From positions 27,121,730 to 27,185,729 of the forward strand of contig CM046351.1 in NCBI GenBank assembly GCA_025403435.1: a DNA stretch of 64,000 nucleotides, in the 5' to 3' direction. The first letter of the stretch is position 1, and each line of letters opens with the position of its first letter. The notes under the pieces are model-generated. The model was not told the origin of the DNA and made no database searches. It saw only the letters and a program-made list of their open reading frames with translations. This stretch comes from Artocarpus heterophyllus (Eukaryota > Streptophyta > Magnoliopsida > Rosales > Moraceae). The position numbers and the translations under genes were made by a program. Shown here piece after piece: positions 60,216 to 64,000 of the stretch.

Positions 60216-60563
60216 AAGTTTGTTAGGAAGACTGATGCAATTGATATGAAATTTAATTATGAAGAAGAGATAGGCCATTTATCATCATTGAATACAAAAA
60301 GCCTGCCAAAATCATAGTAAAGCTTTGAGGCCTCAATCGACGGCGATGGGAACAACCATGATATGACATTTAGTACCTAAGGGTTTTTTTTTTTTTTTTG
60401 GTGCTGTATTTATAATATAATGACAAGGTGTATCCTATCTTAAATATTGAATGAAAGATCATTGATGGAAGGGAATATTGTTGTATTTGTCAGATGCAAG
60501 CTAATTTAATTTTTGACTAAACTGCCACTAGACCAACATGAACCCCCAGTACATTGATTAATA

Positions 60564-60737
60564 GGATGTTTGAAAGAGTAGTGAGAACTGTTGGTTAAAA
60601 TCACTTATACTGTAACATACGAGAGCTTTACATTGTAGCAATTTTTTTTATTGTTACTGTAACATGTAAGAGTTTTACACTGTTTATAACTGAAAATGTG
60701 ATAAAAACCGTGGTTTCTACTACTCATCCAAACACCC
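60564..60737. repeat. MITE family A, copy 9
   Basis: GGATGTTTGAAAGAGTAGTG at the left and, inverted, GGGTGTTTGGATGAGTAGTA at the right. Two internal 'acgagagctttacattgtagca'-type half repeats. One of the best-preserved copies. Confidence 0.75.
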
Positions 60738-61454
60738 GGTTAGAATTTGGTGATTTACTTGTGAAAAAAATCCAACTGCAAAGAAATGGTTGTACTTTAG
60801 AGAGTATTTTAAAACAGGTCTCAATTGCTATAACAGTATTTAAGTTTCAATTTCAAATTTCAAATTGGTTTATGATTTCCAAACACTCCATTAAAGTTGC
60901 ATTTTCATAACCTAGTACAGCACACAGTTAGCTAGCTTTGAAGGAGGATGCAATGGAGATGGAAAATAAAAGCTTTACTCTAGAATATAATTTGCAAGAA
61001 CACTTCAATATCTATAAAAAAATCTTGTTTATCTTTATGAGGCTATAATTATACTATTCATAAAACTATGAGCCTCAATTTAATATATAGTATATTTTTT
61101 AGATTGAATTTTTTTATTTTATTAGTAACAAAGTTACAACTTTAAAAAGTTAAATAAGGATGCTTATGTCTATAACACTCCTCTGCTTCCAACTTGTCAT
61201 GCATTAGTTTCTAGGAATATCTAGAAGTGTCACTCTTTTACAAGAGACATCTCTTAATGTGGTTTCTGACATCCCACGGAGTAGTTCCGGCTCCATCCAA
61301 AACCTCTTTCTCTTCCTAGAACAAATCAAAATTCAGTTTAAATGCGTTTCAGAACCAAGCAGAAAGCCTCCCCTAGCTTTAACATGGGAGTTTGTGGGCA
61401 AACCTTGTCAAAAGAACTAGTTCCTCAAACAGCAAACGACAGCAGCCTAGAGTG

Positions 61455-61885
61455 GGGCCCTTACATGATGTTTTATTGTTGTTATTATTTTTTATTTTTT
61501 TTCAACAATCCCCCTAATAACTCTTTTAATGGGATGATAATTGATCATCAGCTAAGTGTACGATCTGACGGTCAGATGTCGTCCGTCAAATGGGCCCCAA
61601 CTTGATGATGACCGCTGACCTTTTTCTTAACAAGACCCACTTCTGCTTTACCTCAAAAACAGGCCCTCACGGCGATGGGCCCAGACGTAGGAAGGTGGAA
61701 AAACAGGTGGCAGACAACTACAACCATATACAGGGCCCGAAAACGACTCGACAGAGCTAAGACAAATGGGCCCAATGACGTAGTGACTGTCAAGTGGTTA
61801 AAAACTTACCATCCGAGTGGGACCCATTTGCCCTCTGGAGGAGAGAGACTAGAGTTGGGGCTTTGATGATTTTTCATGTGGGCCC
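61455..61885. promoter_or_regulatory. Cluster of six GGGCCC (site II/TCP-like) motifs
   Basis: GGGCCC at 61455, 61592, 61677, 61733, 61768 and 61880, several as TGGGCCCA. A TGACG motif follows the fifth (61776). TGGGCY elements bind TCP factors in plant promoters. No adjacent gene is identified, so function is inferred weakly. Confidence 0.4.
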
Positions 61886-63513
61886 ACTCGGACAAATAAA
61901 TTTATAAGATATTTAAAAAGTAGTTTAAATTATAAATAATATAAAATTTTTACATATTATAAGTATAAAATTCTCAACACCTTATAGTTCTTAAACTCGT
62001 ATAAATAATTTAAACTGCCCTTCTAACAACCTATTATAATCTTTTGGATGAACAAAATGAAAAGGCAGGCTGTTGTCGAGCTGCCTAGAACATGTCGGGC
62101 TGAGGCCGACTCTCTCACCGGATAATGTGGGCTCAAAGTAATGGCTTCCCTTAGGTAGTTTGCAACTTGGGCCACAGTTGATCCAATTGCTGTTAAAGAA
62201 GAACCCCATCCACCTCTCCCAAGCGCTCATCCAATCTGTTGAAAATAGAATTCATTGTTGACAAATTTTGCGATGCATTGTAATTGATCACATGATACAA
62301 TAACATCACTTGTAGTTATATTATACTTCACCATGTAAAACTGAATAAATTAGATAGCTTCTTTATCAGTTGTGTTTTACTATTTATTTTTATTTTTTTT
62401 CATTTCATACTTTTTTTAGCAAAAAAAAAAAAGCTAAAATATCCCTTAAATAATATTTATTTGTCTTGTCCTAACCTAAAGTACTTATAATCAATTATGT
62501 TTTCATACTCTTTATAAGTGGTATATTTCAAACTTTCTCATGAAAGTGATAAAAGTGAAACACGACGCTACAAAAGTGATATCTCTATCTCTAATTGACT
62601 TCCATGACATTGTTTTTTAATCCTACCATTTCTATAAGAAAGCTTGAAACTAACCACTTTTATAAAGTATAAAGATAATTAATTACAAGTATTTTAAATT
62701 AATGTTAAGGAAATAAGTGTTATATAAGGATATTTTGGCCTAAAGAAATACGATCAAAGGACAATAAATAAATAAATAAATGATAAAATACAACAATGAT
62801 AGTAAAGAAGTGATATACCACCTAATTTACTCCTTTACAATTTAGTTCTGCTGCTCTTATGCGAGAAGTGTGGTGATCTAAAGGAAATCTAGAGTGGTCA
62901 TCTCGTGAGTGATATAAAAACTTAGAGAAAAGTACATGTTACGTTACACTTTTAAAATACATGTTCATTCATGACATATTTATAAAAATATCATTTATAT
63001 TATATGTTTAAATACACTTTTAAAACACATGTTTATTCATGACATATTTAAAAAAACTATCATTTATATTATATGTTTAAATTATACAACACCTAAACAT
63101 ATTTGAAAAATTAATTTGAAAAAAGGTATTTATGACAAGTCCCCAAAATTTCTTCATTTTTTGAAGCACCAATCTTTCTTTTCTCTTTATCTATTACGAG
63201 TGGAAGAACACGCCCTGGGTGTTAACAAAAAAAACTCAAAAATTTTTTAAAAAAACGTTTTTGGAAGAAAAAATAGGAAAAAAACATTTTGAGACAAAAA
63301 AAAAAAAGAAAAAAGAAAAAATGTTTTGGCTGAAAAACAAAACAAAGAAATGGTGAAACATTTTGAGTTTCGAACGCGTTAGGAATACAACGTAAAAATT
63401 TTTCTCACTTTATGTATATATTAAAGATAAAAGAAATTCTAAAATAATGATAAAAAAAAAAGAGAATTCTAAAACAATAAGACACTAATTTCTTTTCTAA
63501 TCTTTTTTATCTT

Positions 63514-63650
63514 ATGTTTGAGAGATGAGTTCAAATTCATAAGTTAGAACCGTTGACAATATAAAACTTTTACATATTACAATATACAACTCTTACATAC
63601 AATAATGTTTAAACTCATCTTTTGGGTGTAAAACGCTTTGCAAACACCCT
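63514..63650. repeat. MITE family A, copy 10
   Basis: ATGTTTGAGAGATGAGTTCA at the left and TTTGCAAACACCC at the right, with 'taaaacttttacatattaca' half repeats. Confidence 0.6.
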
Positions 63651-64000
63651 ATTTAGTTTTCCAAACCCCATAGCATCCCTTTTCTAAGTCCCCACCTCAA
63701 AAAAATATATATATATTTTCTTTGGGGCTGAGGCAAGTTTCTAATTCACAGAGTAAAAAGAAAAAAAAAAAAAACTCCACATCATTTTTGCTTCACGACA
63801 AAAGAAAAAAATGAAAAAAAAGGGGAAAAAATTACGTGAAATACAGGGGATAAGAGACTTTATCTTATCTGGGATCAGTACATGCAGAAAAGGGTGACAG
63901 GCTGTTGATACCAGACAAGTAGATCGAGAGAGAGATGTCTTCAGAATTCAGTTGTTTGCTGATGGGGCTAAATGCTGGCTAACAAAGGTGGATGATTGCC

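Larger units (their letters stand above)
59087..64000. other. Intergenic, no gene recognised
   Basis: Contains a (TA)n run (59490-59506), a MITE with an internal duplication (59612-60215), two MITE family A copies and a GC-richer stretch with GGGCCC sites (61340-61890). A/T homopolymers are also present. The last 150 bases have TTATCTTATC (I-box-like, 63859-63868) and an AG repeat, which could be the edge of a promoter or UTR. Confidence 0.5.

Noticed and set aside
1..64000. tRNA, rRNA or miRNA genes and CRISPR arrays
   Set aside because: None supported by reading; box A/B pairs found belong to SINE-like repeats, and long hairpins found are transposon arms.

Overview
This window looks like repeat-rich nuclear DNA of a flowering plant, most likely a eudicot. 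It is AT-rich with long A/T runs. It has one intron-containing gene with GT-AG junctions, plant LTR retrotransposons, tRNA-derived SINE-like repeats and many small inverted-repeat elements. I could not identify the species. No operons, CRISPR arrays or prokaryotic signals are present.

The only convincing host gene is a bHLH transcription factor of the Arabidopsis bHLH48/bHLH60 type on the minus strand (CDS span 4447-9580, seven coding exons). Its DNA-binding domain is intact and its CT-rich, TATA-containing promoter lies at about 9870-10010. Two places do not read through as written: the exon 1/exon 2 junction is one base out of phase, and exon 5 is one base short of the expected frame. Both sit at short homopolymers, so they are either assembly errors or real lesions in a decaying copy.

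Left of the gene (1-2729) is what looks like a minus-strand Ty3/gypsy LTR cut by the window edge. Right of the gene (about 10.1-21.8 kb) is a field of small elements. It holds a SINE with a 13-bp target-site duplication (11.45-11.82 kb), a GC-rich cluster of SINE-like units in both orientations (11.98-12.96 kb), and two Mutator-like inverted-repeat elements with 9- and 10-bp duplications (12.98-14.38 and 16.68-19.45 kb). Copies of a MITE family with the ends GGGTGTTTG...CAAACACCC occur throughout the window.

Three LTR-retrotransposon loci fill the middle and right. The first is a plus-strand Athila-like Ty3/gypsy element (21774-31118), whose 5' LTR end, primer-binding site and gag start are deleted. 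The second is a 3.95-kb solo LTR (34798-38746) bounded by perfect TGTTT duplications. The third is an 11.7-kb minus-strand chromovirus of Tekay/Del type (about 47373-59070) with two 2.8-kb LTRs, PBS, PPT, a second gag-like reading frame upstream of the usual gag, and a degraded pol with a C-terminal chromodomain. All coding parts of these elements are broken by stops and frameshifts.

From 59.1 kb to the end there is no recognisable gene. It holds two MITEs, a run of six GGGCCC sites (61455-61885) and a possible promoter-like end.
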